A DNA stretch of 64,000 nucleotides from VXNE01 sp965217825 (GCA_965217825.1 OZ244571.1:124001-188000), one strand, 5' to 3'; counted from the stretch's first letter, positions 1 to 9,131 are shown. Notes: generated by a model from the letters alone, not told the origin. Made by a program: numbers and translations.

Positions 1-2
1 CG

Positions 3-1541
3 CGGGAGCAGATGATCGGGCGCCTGGCATGGATCCTCGTCGACGAGTACCAGGACATCGGCGAGCCCGAGTTCGAACTCATCTCGGCCTTGGCCGGGCG
101 AACGCTCGCGGAGGAAGACGCGCGCCTCAACCTGTTCGCCGTGGGCGACGACGACCAGAACGTCTACGGCTGGAGGGGCGTTTCCGTGCGGTTCATCCGC
201 CGCTTCGTCCAGCACTATCGGGCAAGACCGGCCTATCTGGTCGAGAACTACCGCTCGACACGAAACATCATCGACGCCGCGAGCCGCTGCATCGAAGGCG
301 CGCCGGCGCGTATGAAACGAGAGCAGCGTTTGCGCATAGACGGCAAGCGCCAGCGCGACCCCGCCGGCGGGCGCTGGGACGCGCTCGATGGCCTGGCGCG
401 CGGGAAGGTCCAGATTCTTCGCATTGAGGGCGGCCAGCTCTCGCAGGCGGTCGCCGCGGTAGACGAACTCGGCCGTCTCGCGTCGTTGGATCCCGAGTGG
501 GAATGGCGGCGCTGTGCCGTGATCGCGAGGAAGTGGGACGACCTGCATCCCGTCGCGAGCGCCTGCGCGGCGCGCGGAATTCCGTTCCAGAGCGCCCGCG
601 AGGAACTCGCTTCGTTCTGGCGAGCCCGAGAGACGCAGGCCCTGCTCAACACGCTCGAAGCGGAAGGACCGACTACCACGCGGCGCGCGATCGAACAACG
701 CCTCGCCGAGCCGGGGCCCGGGCCCTGGGCGGAGCTGCTTTCCCAAGCGCTGGAGGAACTGCTGCTCGAGGAGCCCGACGCGACCGTGCTTCCGGTCGCC
801 TACGTGAGGAGCTGGCTGGGCGAATGGAGCCGCGAGGTGCGCCGCCGGCAGCGGGGACTGCTGCTCACGACCGCCCACCGGGCCAAGGGCCTCGAATTCG
901 ACCATGCCGTGATCCTCGACGGAAAATGGAATGCGGTGAGTGGGAAAGAGGATGACGAAGCCCCGCGCCGACTCTACTACGTCGCCATGACTCGGGCACG
1001 GGACACGCTCGCGCTACTCCGAGTGGACGACCCTGGTCGAACAGGCCACCGCGACCAGCCCCTCCTGGCGAGCGGGCGACAAAGAGCCCCATCGCTCTTC
1101 GATCCACTCTACGGGGCGCCCTGCGTACTTGAGCGCCAGGCTCCCGAACCCGACCTTTCGAATCCGCGTCTCGACGAGAGAACCGTCGTCTGCACCATGG
1201 CGGATGTCGTGCTCTCCTTCGCCGGATGGCGGTCTCCGAACAACGCCGTGCACCGCGCAATCCGAGAACTTCGACCCGGCGACGAGCTAAAATTCGTCCA
1301 CGAAGATCGCCAGTGGAAGTTGCTCGATGCGAAGCGGCGCCAAGTCGGGCGCATGGCGCAGAAGTGGGTCGTCCCTGCCGGCTTGGATGTTGTCAGCGCC
1401 GCCGTCCATGGCTTGTTTGCGCGGTGGGCCAAGGACGGGAAAGACGACGAATATGCGCGGAGGTTGCGCTCGGATTCCTGGGAAGTGGTCGTACCTCGAC
1501 TCGTACTCGCGCCGACAAAGAGACGCGTAGATTGGCGATGA
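3..1541 (+). CDS. UvrD/Rep-type superfamily 1 helicase, C-terminal part (5' end outside window)
   Basis: The frame is open from the first bases of the window, so the gene is 5' truncated and its Walker A motif lies upstream. Visible SF1 motifs, counted from the first ATG at 12: motif II DEYQD (11-15), motif III GDDDQNVYGWRG (about 45-56), motif IV ENYRST, motif V TTAHRAKGLEF (about 285-295) and motif VI RRLYYVAMTRAR (about 319-330). These couple ATP hydrolysis to 3'-5' DNA unwinding. About 150 residues follow motif VI. From memory, this tail resembles the end of large RecQ-UvrD fusion helicases, but that is inference because the N-terminus is missing. The TGA stop overlaps the ATG of the next gene (ATGA at 1538-1541), which suggests translational coupling. 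Helicase class is confident; the exact family is not. Confidence 0.85.
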   Translation, partial: REQMIGRLAWILVDEYQDIGEPEFELISALAGRTLAEEDARLNLFAVGDDDQNVYGWRGVSVRFIRRFVQHYRARPAYLVENYRSTRNIIDAASRCIEGAPARMKREQRLRIDGKRQRDPAGGRWDALDGLARGKVQILRIEGGQLSQAVAAVDELGRLASLDPEWEWRRCAVIARKWDDLHPVASACAARGIPFQSAREELASFWRARETQALLNTLEAEGPTTTRRAIEQRLAEPGPGPWAELLSQALEELLLEEPDATVLPVAYVRSWLGEWSREVRRRQRGLLLTTAHRAKGLEFDHAVILDGKWNAVSGKEDDEAPRRLYYVAMTRARDTLALLRVDDPGRTGHRDQPLLASGRQRAPSLFDPLYGAPCVLERQAPEPDLSNPRLDERTVVCTMADVVLSFAGWRSPNNAVHRAIRELRPGDELKFVHEDRQWKLLDAKRRQVGRMAQKWVVPAGLDVVSAAVHGLFARWAKDGKDDEYARRLRSDSWEVVVPRLVLAPTKRRVDWR

Positions 1542-1960
1542 ATGGTTCTTGTCTCAGGTCACCGGGCATTTGCTCGTTTGCGAATCTGAATCTAGATAGC
1601 GTGACGGCCACGCAGGGTATCTATCTAATCTGGCATGGTGCCGGCCGGGATCCGAAGGGAAGCGAAGTCGGTGCACGAGCGGTACGGGTTGGACAAGCTG
1701 ACACTGGTACCAAACGCGGATCGGCTGGCGGACCACAGAGAGGATGAGGAAGTCATGTGGTACAGCGGGCTTGGGCTCCTTGTGACGTGGGCGTCTGTGT
1801 CGGACCGCACAAAGTTGGATGGCATTGAACGCTACCTTGGCGACTACTACGCGCCGCTTGTAGAATGGTCCGGAGCAAGGTTTCCAGACGTGGATCCGGT
1901 GGATCTGGCCGTGCGCAGGAGATGGACGTACATCCTTGACGGTTTGTACGATGGTCGCTC
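1538..1960 (+). pseudogene. GIY-YIG-like gene, frameshifted
   Basis: The ATG at 1538 overlaps the helicase stop. Frame 1 reads GIYLIWHGAG and later RVGQ, the spacing of a GIY...VGQ core. The coding signal then jumps near 1705-1712 into another frame, which continues NADRLADHREDEEVMWYSG, GLGLLVTWASV, GIERYLGDYYAPLV and ARFPDVDP. Together this matches a family of roughly 130-residue GIY-YIG-like proteins as I know them. It fits one ancestral gene disabled by a one- or two-base indel, or a sequence error. The 3' end is uncertain because the frame runs into a 13-G tract. Such proteins are small nuclease-like folds; whether this family cuts DNA is unknown. Confidence 0.55.
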
Positions 1961-1966
1961 CGTTTC

Positions 1967-1979
1967 GGGGGGGGGGGGG
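1967..1979. repeat. Poly-G tract (13 G)
   Basis: An uninterrupted run of 13 G follows the GIY-YIG-like remnant. Such tracts slip during replication and during sequencing, so reading frames through it are unreliable. Confidence 0.9.
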
Positions 1980-2155
1980 CGTGGCACGGCGCCTGCTATC
2001 GGCGAGCCCCGTGTAGTACGCTGTCCTCGCCCGGCACAACGACGCGTGCGCCGTCACGCGTTTCAAATTGACAGATGTCGAAAGGTCGCCCACGAAGATG
2101 ATGTCCAGAGTGATCTTCCTCGCGGCCCGTACACAATTAGGGGTACTGCGCGCGA

Positions 2156-2175
2156 TACTGTATACTTGAACAGTA
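2156..2175. promoter_or_regulatory. LexA (SOS) box with embedded -10 element
   Basis: TACTGTATACTTGAACAGTA is a near-palindrome that fits the gammaproteobacterial LexA consensus CTG-N10-CAG exactly, with the outer TA/TA also present. It ends 24 bp before the ATG of the Gp37/Gp68-family gene. The TATACT inside it (2161-2166) is a good -10 candidate, so LexA binding would block this promoter. DNA-damage control of the downstream genes is therefore inferred. Confidence 0.85.
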
Positions 2176-2199
2176 TCGACCGGCGCACGCGGAGGGTTC

Positions 2200-3087
2200 A
2201 TGGCACAGTTCTCTAACATCGAATGGACCGACCACACATTCAATCCTTGGTGGGGGTGCACCAAAGTTTCGCCAGCTTGCGACCACTGCTACGCAGAGAC
2301 CTGGGCCCGGCGAATGGGCTTCGACATCTGGACGCGCGGCAAGCCACGACGTTTTCTTAGCGACACGTACTGGCAACAGCCCCGCCGATGGAACGACAAC
2401 GCCGCAAGGGACGGTCGCAGGGCAAGAGTTTTCTGCGCCTCCATGGCCGATGTTTTCGAATGGCAGCGTGGCCTGCAGCCTTGGCGTCAGCGTCTCTGGC
2501 TGCTCATCGACGAGACGCCGAATCTGGACTGGCTACTTCTCACGAAGCGACCCCACCTTGCGGCCAGGCTCACCCCGTGGGGCGACAAATGGCCCGACAA
2601 CGTCTGGGTAGGCACGACGGTCGAGGATCAGCGTTGGGCCGACAAGCGGCTGCCGAAACTGTCCCAGATCCCCGCGACGATACGGTTCCTCTCATGCGAG
2701 CCGCTGCTCGGACCTGTCGAACTGAGCCCCTGGCTTGCGCATGGAGACATTCATTGGGTAATCGCGGGCGGCGAGAGTGGCCCACGGGCCCGGCCCAGCG
2801 ACCCCCTGTGGTTCCTCGATCTCCTCAGCCAGTGTCGTCTCCACCACGTGCCATTCCACTTCAAGCAGTGGGGCGAGTGGGCTCCAATTGACGGCCATGA
2901 CGCGTTACCACGATCGGTTTTGCAGGAGGATGGGTTTTCCGCACCACTCGGCCGATTCGGCAAGAAGGCGAGTGGTCGCAACCTCGCCGGAAGAAACTGG
3001 AACGGGATCCCCGCGCCGAGGCGCACGCGCCCCGTTGGCTCAACTGATCCGCTGCGGTTGAGCCTAGTCGCTGCCCGCGACCCGTGA
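2200..3087 (+). CDS. Phage Gp37/Gp68 family (DUF5131) three-Cys-motif protein
   Basis: The protein has 295 residues. The N-terminus carries NPWWGCTKVSPACDHCYAE with Cys20, Cys27 and Cys30 (CX6CX2C), a radical-SAM-like cysteine cluster that defines the family. Further conserved blocks are FCASMADVFE, WLLLTKRP, WVGTTVED, FLSCEPLLGP, VIAGGESGPRARP and FHFKQWGEW. The start is firm: GGAGG lies 4 nt before the ATG, and a LexA box lies just upstream. The next gene encodes TcmP, the recognised partner of this family. The biochemical activity is not established. An Fe-S-dependent nucleic-acid or nucleotide reaction is a guess from the cysteine motif. Confidence 0.9.
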   Translation: MAQFSNIEWTDHTFNPWWGCTKVSPACDHCYAETWARRMGFDIWTRGKPRRFLSDTYWQQPRRWNDNAARDGRRARVFCASMADVFEWQRGLQPWRQRLWLLIDETPNLDWLLLTKRPHLAARLTPWGDKWPDNVWVGTTVEDQRWADKRLPKLSQIPATIRFLSCEPLLGPVELSPWLAHGDIHWVIAGGESGPRARPSDPLWFLDLLSQCRLHHVPFHFKQWGEWAPIDGHDALPRSVLQEDGFSAPLGRFGKKASGRNLAGRNWNGIPAPRRTRPVGSTDPLRLSLVAARDP

Positions 3088-3392
3088 CCTTAGGACAGCG
3101 CCGCTCGCACAGGCAGTTCATTTGAACCCTACGCGTACACCCCGTTGGGCCGTGAAGTCACCACCGCCGCCAAGCCGTCGCACGAGTAGCAGGCCCTCCC
3201 GTTCCAGCCGCCGTGGGCACCCGATTACCGGGCGCACTAAGATCGTTTGTCGATGCAACTTATCATATACCGCACCGTTTACAGAACGGTTCCGTGCTCT
3301 GGTGCGCCATCCATTTGAGGGCATATTCGATCTAACACGTAGGGCCGAACGCCTCGTTCCTTTGGTGGCCACAAATTAACGAGATTGAAACG
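3088..3392. other. Intergenic gap with a short inverted repeat
   Basis: No convincing gene is visible here. A short hairpin, ACCGTT-TACAG-AACGGT, lies about 100 bp before tcmP (around 3275-3292). It could be an operator or an attenuator. Confidence 0.35.
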
Positions 3393-4565
3393 GTGGCCGA
3401 ACCATATTCCGGACGTGAACAGACGCAAGCGAAGCACTATATCCTCAAGCGGTATCTTCAGGCACTGGCTTACAAGGTCCTAACGTTTAAGGATATAACC
3501 TACGTCGATGGCTTCTCCGGGCCGTGGCGGACTGCAACGGAGGACTTTAGCGACTCTTCGTTTATGATTGCGATCAGCACCTTGCTTGATGTGCAAGAGC
3601 AGATACGAGCGCGTGCGGCGCCCGGACGGACCAACCCCCGGATACGGTGCTTTTTCTCCGAATCAGATCCCGAGACCTTCAAAAAGCTCGAACGTGCAGT
3701 CAGTCGTTATCATCGACCTACCCATGGGTTCGAGGTCAAGACGTACTTCGGGCGTTTCGAGGATGCGGTGGATGAAATCGATGCGTATATTGCGGGATCT
3801 TTCCCCCTGATATTCATCGATCCTACGGGGTGGACTGGTTACCCATTCGAAACGATTAAGAAGCTCTTCGTGCGGCAAAGATGTGAAGTGCTCATCAATT
3901 TTATGTTCGACTTCGTATCCCGATTTTCGCACCGTGACGACGAGAACATCGACTTGTCGCTCAACGAAATTTTGGGAGGCCCCGGTTGGCGGAAGCGGTT
4001 AGATCCCGAGCTATCGCAAGGCTTGGCGGTCGAAAAGTTGTTTCGGGAAACGCTCAAGGCCAGCGGGCGCTTTCGTAGTGTCGTTTCCGCGAAGATCGAG
4101 AGAGCGACCATGGACCGGACGCACTTCTCTATCATGTATGCAACAAAACAGTTGGCGGGCCTCAAAGTATTTCGAGATACAGAATACAAGGCGCTTCAAT
4201 TTCACAGCCGGAATAGAGCCACCGCTCAAGAGCGGCGTCGGGAAGAACGAACGGGTATCTCCGACATGTTTGCTGACGACCATGCGACCGTTAAGGAGAT
4301 ATCCATCGACGAGTTCGTCGAAAAACAGGCTGAGACTGCGTCAGCGACATTGCTCGAGTTCCTGGAGAGACATGGCGAGGTCCGTTTTGAGAGAATATTG
4401 GCGGAGATGCTTGAGGAGTACATGCTCCGGGAAACAAATGTTAAAGACATATGCGTGAAGCTGGCGAAGGCAGGTAAGATTGAAAACACTTGGGGAAAAG
4501 GCAATCGAAAACCTCGCGATGCCTCGATCATTCGATTGATTGCACTCGCGTCAACAGGACACTAG
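3393..4565 (+). CDS. tcmP: Three-Cys-motif partner protein TcmP
   Basis: The protein has 390 residues and starts with GTG. The N-terminal block EQTQAKHYILKRYLQAL, then YVDGFSGPW and the LIFIDPTGW region, is characteristic of TcmP, encoded beside Gp37/Gp68 three-Cys proteins in accessory regions. The YVDGFSGPW and FIDPTG strands look like a Rossmann-type methyltransferase core (inference). The C-terminal third (about 290-390) looks like a winged helix. The 305-bp gap to the partner gene is longer than usual and may hold a separate promoter. Codon use is more AT-rich than in the flanking core genes, suggesting transfer. Function is unknown; the pair is often suspected of phage defence. Confidence 0.85.
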   Translation: MAEPYSGREQTQAKHYILKRYLQALAYKVLTFKDITYVDGFSGPWRTATEDFSDSSFMIAISTLLDVQEQIRARAAPGRTNPRIRCFFSESDPETFKKLERAVSRYHRPTHGFEVKTYFGRFEDAVDEIDAYIAGSFPLIFIDPTGWTGYPFETIKKLFVRQRCEVLINFMFDFVSRFSHRDDENIDLSLNEILGGPGWRKRLDPELSQGLAVEKLFRETLKASGRFRSVVSAKIERATMDRTHFSIMYATKQLAGLKVFRDTEYKALQFHSRNRATAQERRREERTGISDMFADDHATVKEISIDEFVEKQAETASATLLEFLERHGEVRFERILAEMLEEYMLRETNVKDICVKLAKAGKIENTWGKGNRKPRDASIIRLIALASTGH

Positions 4566-5001
4566 CGGACGCTCCAAGTATAGGCTAGATGCAGTGCTCG
4601 ACTATACCATTGAAATGGACGAAGATGGTGTGACCGTCCCTTACGATCCGCTATTCGACGAAATTCGCTCCAACCATGGCTTTGTGGATACACGCGGACG
4701 GCCTGACCTCGCGTACAGTGCGGGGTACTCGCAATATTGGCTCGCGGAGTATGAATCGTACGGTGAAGCTGTGGCGAAAATGCTCGAAAGCCGATCGTCC
4801 GGCTACGAGTGGGGTCTGAATTTGGCGCTCACTTCCGTGCAGTTCAACTTGGATGATTTTCAGAAGGTAACAGGTTCGATTTGTATTTGGTTTCATGCAT
4901 ACGGCGACTCGGAAGATGTTGCCATGCGGTCGAGGGAGGTATGTATTAATAACCTAGGAGAATGTTTGCTCGACTACAATAGTTTGGCGCATATTGACTA
5001 A
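4540..5001 (+). CDS. Hypothetical protein overlapping tcmP
   Basis: This frame of up to 153 residues opens with TTG at 4540 inside the end of tcmP (26-nt overlap). GTG at 4594 and ATG at 4615 (MDEDGVTV) are alternatives. The product is acidic and soluble, with many aromatic residues and no membrane segment or motif I recognise. The sequence QYWLAEYESYGEAVAKMLE suggests an amphipathic helix. Same strand and overlap with tcmP suggest co-expression, possibly as a third component or immunity factor. It could also be an unrelated ORFan. Confidence 0.55.
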   Translation: MHSRQQDTSGRSKYRLDAVLDYTIEMDEDGVTVPYDPLFDEIRSNHGFVDTRGRPDLAYSAGYSQYWLAEYESYGEAVAKMLESRSSGYEWGLNLALTSVQFNLDDFQKVTGSICIWFHAYGDSEDVAMRSREVCINNLGECLLDYNSLAHID

Positions 5002-5344
5002 AATCATATTTCTTGAGCGTACAGGCACTAATAACGGCAGACCGGCCCTTTCTTGGGATGCCTAGGACTATCTGAAACGTGAAGCATAGATATGTCGGGG
5101 CGGCGACCGTACGCGGAGCCGGCCAAGGGGGGGTGACTTCGGTGGATTAGGTGCTGCATCGCCCTCAGCGCCGCGCCTTGGATCCGACGGGTCACGCTGG
5201 AACCAGTCAACCCGGGACCAACGTCCCCGTTACCCGTTTTGGGCGAAACCGCGGCCCGAGCCATCGACTCCTTGTCGACCGCCGATTTGCCTACTTCGAC
5301 CAGTCACTCTGTAAAATGCGCGCAGACGCTCGGATGAGATTCCC
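5002..5344. other. Intergenic region
   Basis: No gene is recognised. TAAAAT near 5313 could be a -10 element for the DUF1643 gene that starts at 5345. Confidence 0.4.
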
Positions 5345-5918
5345 ATGCCCGAACCACACTGTCGACAAATCCCGCACGCGTGCCACGTTGACACCCAGGA
5401 CATTCGCGCTTTCTTCTCCTGCGATAGGGCGCTCCGCCTTAAGCTCGAAATCCCATTCATACCCGAGAATAGACGCGATCAAGCCGTGGCCGTCGTGATG
5501 AAGAACCCCAGTTCAGCCGACCAGTACATCGCCGACACCACGATACGAAGAGTCGAGGAATACGTGTACAGGAACGTCCGATCCGCCGCCAGACTCACCG
5601 TGGTGAACCTGTTCGCGTATCGCGCAACCGACCCCAGCGATGTCGAAGAAACCCGACGGTCATCCGGACTCGACAGCATCGTCGGCGACGGCAACGATGC
5701 CGCCATCACGGCGGCCGTGCAGGCAAGCGATCAAGTGATCCTTGGATGGGGCGCCCCCAGCGGCATCGACCAAGGCGACTACGAACGCCGCATCCGACAG
5801 GTGGCCCAGATCCTTCAACCGTACCGCCGCAGACTGTGGCACGTGAGCGATCTAACGATCGACTCACATCCTCGGCACCCGCTCCAGTGGGCGTATGGCT
5901 CCCCGAAGAACCGACTAA

Positions 5919-7684
5919 CCCGCATTTCTCATAAACCGGGGCGATGGTCGCATATCGGGAGGAGGTCGGCCGGGTTTCGGCGACCGATTGGCGGATTGGC
6001 GGCGCGGCGAGGATATCGCGGCGGCGCGGCCGTCGATTGGGGCGGTCGGCCGGACAACGGGCCGGCGGCGGCCGGTCTTCGGCGTTGTCCGGCGGCAACG
6101 GCGGTTCGGGCGCGCGCAATCGACCGAGCGCGTCGTTCGCGCGGGCGCAAGCATTGTTCGGGCCGGTCGGCCGCGCATCAGGTCGGAACAAGCGCGCGCC
6201 ACGCCGCCGCGAACGCGGCTTTGTCGGGACAGCCGCCGGCCATGGCGACGTGAATGCGGCGCGCGGACACGCGCACGCGCGCGCCGATCTTCAGCAGCCG
6301 CAGCCGCAGCGTGCCGGGATAGGCGCGCGCCAGCTTGTCGGCGGTTCGCGCCAGGGCGTCGCGCAGGCGGTTGAACAGGATCAGCGCGAAGGTGGAGAAG
6401 TACAGGCGCAGGGTGTTGGCGTCGAACAGGTTGCACGAGCAGCGCGCCGAGAACAGGTCGAGCTTATGCTCCTTGACGCGGTTCTCGGCGTCGCCGCGGG
6501 CGCAGTAGAACTCCTCGTAAAGCGCTCGCGCCGGATGCGTCTCGACCGGCAGCGACGTGACGACGAAGCGCGGATTGTCCTTCGCGCCGGCGGCGCCGGC
6601 GCCGGGCAGCGCCTCCGCCTTGGCGACCACCCGCCGCTCGCGCGTCCAAGATTCGAGCGTGGCGTACCGGAAGTCCGCGAAGCGCCGCGCGGCCTCGCCG
6701 GTCTCGCGCGCGCTCTGCCGGGCGTCCGCCAATTCGCCCTCGATCATCCGCTTCAGCCGCGGGTTCTTGGCCAGCCCGATCACGTAATCGACGCCCTCCC
6801 GGCCTTCGCACCACGCCAGGATCTCCTCCCGGCAGTAGCCCGAGTCCGTGCGCAGGATCAGGCGCGCGTCCGGCCAGCGCGCGCGCAGCCGGTCCGCCAG
6901 CGCGTCCAAGTCGCGCTCGACGCCGGCGGCCGCGTCGACGGCGGCGCTGCGCAGCCGCACGAGCAGCGGCTCGGCGCCGCAGAACACCAACAGCGGCAGG
7001 TAGCAGTACTCCCGGTAGTAGCCATGGTAGAAGCGCCCCTCCTGGCCGCCGTGCAGCGGCACGTCGGTGGCGTCCAAGTCCAGCACCAGCTCCTTCGGCG
7101 GCGTCCGGAAGCGCTCCGCGAACAACTCCGCCAGCAGCGCGTCGAAGCGCCCGAAGTCCGCCACCACCTTGCGATGCTTCCGGTCCAGGCGCGCCGCCGC
7201 CGCCAACTCCAGCCGGTTCAGCGTGCTCTTGCCCGCCAGCGGCTCGCAGTCGTCGCGGCGCTTCTCCAGGCGGCCCAGCACCGCGCCCAGCAGCGGATCC
7301 TTGCGCAGCGCGTCGTGATCGTTCAAATCCTCGTAGCCCAGCGTCAGGCCGAGGATGCGCTGACCCACCAGCGTCTCCACCTCGTGCACGACATAGGCGG
7401 CGTCGCGGTGGTCGGAGAAGCAGGCCGCCACCCGGCGGAACAGCCCGACCGACTGGTTGGCCAGGCCCATCAGCAGCGCGCCGCCGTCGGCGGTCAGCGC
7501 GCCGCCCGTGAAATCGGCTTCGAAACGCCGCGGGCGGACGCCGTCCGGGGTTGCGCAGCGCAGCTGCGGCGCGTTACAGTCTGTCGCGGTGGGAGAATCC
7601 ATGCTGTTCCTCTTTTTTATTTGTCAATCAAAGGGTTATAGCACATTCTCCCATCTCTAAACAGCCTTGTTTGAGAAATCCGGG
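5919..7684 (-). mobile_element. IS1380-family insertion sequence, complete, with 4-bp CTAA target duplication
   Basis: The element is 1766 bp. The left end reads CCCGCATTTCTCA and the reverse complement of the right end reads CCCGGATTTCTCA, giving imperfect terminal inverted repeats. CTAA flanks both sides (5915-5918 and 7685-7688), and a 4-bp duplication fits the family. It carries one transposase gene on the minus strand and interrupts a DUF1643 gene. Confidence 0.92.
6178..7602 (-). CDS. IS1380 family transposase
   Basis: The protein has 474 residues and is a full-length DDE transposase. The N-terminus (RFEADFTGGALTADGGALLM) and the later FGRFDALLAELFAERF are typical of the family. Likely catalytic acids are the first Asp in LDLDATDVPLHG, the second in LRTDSGYCREEIL, and Glu in RGDAENRVKEHK. 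It lies inside intact-looking ends with a fresh target duplication, so the element could still be active. The gene is very GC-rich and alanine/arginine-heavy compared with the interrupted gene. Confidence 0.92.
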   Translation of the reverse strand: MDSPTATDCNAPQLRCATPDGVRPRRFEADFTGGALTADGGALLMGLANQSVGLFRRVAACFSDHRDAAYVVHEVETLVGQRILGLTLGYEDLNDHDALRKDPLLGAVLGRLEKRRDDCEPLAGKSTLNRLELAAAARLDRKHRKVVADFGRFDALLAELFAERFRTPPKELVLDLDATDVPLHGGQEGRFYHGYYREYCYLPLLVFCGAEPLLVRLRSAAVDAAAGVERDLDALADRLRARWPDARLILRTDSGYCREEILAWCEGREGVDYVIGLAKNPRLKRMIEGELADARQSARETGEAARRFADFRYATLESWTRERRVVAKAEALPGAGAAGAKDNPRFVVTSLPVETHPARALYEEFYCARGDAENRVKEHKLDLFSARCSCNLFDANTLRLYFSTFALILFNRLRDALARTADKLARAYPGTLRLRLLKIGARVRVSARRIHVAMAGGCPDKAAFAAAWRALVPT

Positions 7685-7732
7685 CTAACCTCGAACTGGC
7701 CATGGTGGCCACGCAGTGACGCAGAGACCTAG

Positions 7733-8096
7733 CGCTCTTCCGATCACAGACGCCCCACACGCGCCTCGCCCATTTCACGCCCTGCTCTTGCGTACCTTGC
7801 CAACCGATTTGCCTATGGCCCTGCCTCACTCACGCTGTAGCAACGGCACGCAGCCCTTCGTATTTGATCAGCTCCCGCCCCCAAATCTCCGCCAGACGCT
7901 AAGGCCGCCACAGTTTGTTCGCTGGAGCCGTGTTGGTGGCCACCCAACCGCCCGTACCCGGCACTACGACCAGCACCCGATCCACAGCTGTGACGCCGCA
8001 CCTTGGGAACCTCCATCTGGCACTCCCGGCTGGCCGCCCCTCCGCAACCACCCCTGGTTGGTCGACAGCGTTCCGGCGATCAGCCAGAATTGACAC
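7733..8096. other. Intergenic region
   Basis: About 360 bp without a convincing gene on either strand. It probably holds the promoter of the gene that starts at 8097. Confidence 0.4.
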
Positions 8097-9113
8097 ATGG
8101 AGGTCAAGCTCTCGCCGACCGAGGTTTACGACACGTTCTGGCGCTTTGCCGCCGAGCGCCAGGCGGTCTACTTCCGCCGTCTTTTCGACCCGCACGGGCC
8201 GTGGAGTGACGACCCGATCCTCAACGAATACCGGTTCACGAACGCGTACCGAGCAGCCGATCGCGTGAGCCAGCACTTGGTTCGCGACGTTCAGTACGAC
8301 CCAGGTCGCCCCGACACACCTACTGAGTTGTTCTTCCGCACAATGCTGTTCAAGATCTTCAACCGCATCGAGACGTGGGAGTTGCTTGAGCGCAGTCTGG
8401 GTCCCATCGGCTTCGAGACCACGCCCCTTTCTCGGATATCTGAAGTACTGGACCACCACCTCAGCACGGGTGCTCGCATCTACTCCGCCGCGTACATCAT
8501 GCCCTCACCGGATTTCGGACGTCCTCGCAAGCACCAAAACCATCTTGCAATGCTAGACCGGATGATGCACGAAGACCTTCCCGAGAAATTGGCCAATGCC
8601 AATACCCTCGAATCCGCCTACCAGATGTTCCTCCAATATCCTGGGCTCGGACCATTCCTCGCGTTCCAATACTGCATCGACTTGAATTACTCCGTCCTGA
8701 TGAATTTCGATGAGGCCGAGTTCGTAGTTGCGGGACCTGGGGCGCTCGACGGGATCGCCAAGTGCTTTCACAACGCCCGTTCCGCCGATCCGAGCACTAT
8801 CATCCACTGGATGGTCGAACATCAGGAACACGAGTTTGATCGGCTCGAACTCCCGTTTGATGGCCTCTACGGACGCCGTCTACAACCTATCGACTGCCAG
8901 AATGTCTTCTGCGAGGTCTCCAAATACGCGCGCATCGCCCACCCCAATGTCCCTGGTCAATCCGGACGCACTAGAATTAAGCAGCGCTACAAGCCGCATC
9001 CCCATGCTTCCCCCCAGCGACCGTTTTTCCCGCCCAAATGGCATCTCGATACCAGCCGACCAATCGAACCACCTCCAGTGACGAAGATGCCCAGTCAACT
9101 GAGTCTTTTCTGA
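8097..9113 (+). CDS. Helical protein related to DNA-base hypermodification factors (HMUDK_hel / thymine pyrophosphorylase-like)
   Basis: The protein has 338 residues. The region WRFAAERQAVYFRRL, PWSDDPILNEYRFTNAYR and ADRVSQHLVRDV, then TPTELFFRTMLFKIFNRIETW and YPGLGPFLAFQYCIDLNYS, recalls the helical family found with hydroxymethyl-dU kinases and glutamyl/putrescinyl-thymine enzymes. Those families belong to the HhH-glycosylase-like superfamily and sit in DNA hypermodification clusters. I assign it from motif memory, so the exact subfamily is uncertain. No P-loop kinase domain is present. The C-terminus is proline-rich and basic, ending QLSLF. The gene converges on the MazG-type gene with an 18-bp gap. 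The likely role concerns modified thymine or nucleotides in DNA (inference). Confidence 0.6.
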   Translation: MEVKLSPTEVYDTFWRFAAERQAVYFRRLFDPHGPWSDDPILNEYRFTNAYRAADRVSQHLVRDVQYDPGRPDTPTELFFRTMLFKIFNRIETWELLERSLGPIGFETTPLSRISEVLDHHLSTGARIYSAAYIMPSPDFGRPRKHQNHLAMLDRMMHEDLPEKLANANTLESAYQMFLQYPGLGPFLAFQYCIDLNYSVLMNFDEAEFVVAGPGALDGIAKCFHNARSADPSTIIHWMVEHQEHEFDRLELPFDGLYGRRLQPIDCQNVFCEVSKYARIAHPNVPGQSGRTRIKQRYKPHPHASPQRPFFPPKWHLDTSRPIEPPPVTKMPSQLSLF

Positions 9114-9131
9114 GCCCAGTAGGACGACGCC

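Larger units (their letters stand above)
5345..7732 (+). pseudogene. DUF1643 family gene interrupted by IS1380-type insertion
   Basis: The 5' part (5345-5918) encodes MPEPHCRQIPHACHV, AVVMKNPSSAD, VVNLFAYRATDP and VILGWG, the hallmarks of DUF1643 proteins found in accessory islands (function unknown). The frame enters the insertion element and continues into unrelated sequence. Joining 5918 directly to 7689, and so removing the element plus one CTAA copy, restores an open frame that ends in SNWPWWPRSDAET and a TAG at 7730-7732. This predicts an original protein of about 205 residues, a usual family length. The clean restoration shows that the insertion is recent and the sole visible lesion. 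Confidence 0.85.

Noticed and set aside
5944..7641. Long plus-strand open frame of 565 codons across the IS1380 element
   Set aside because: It is the mirror of the transposase on the minus strand. The translation is Arg/Gln-rich low complexity with no family features.
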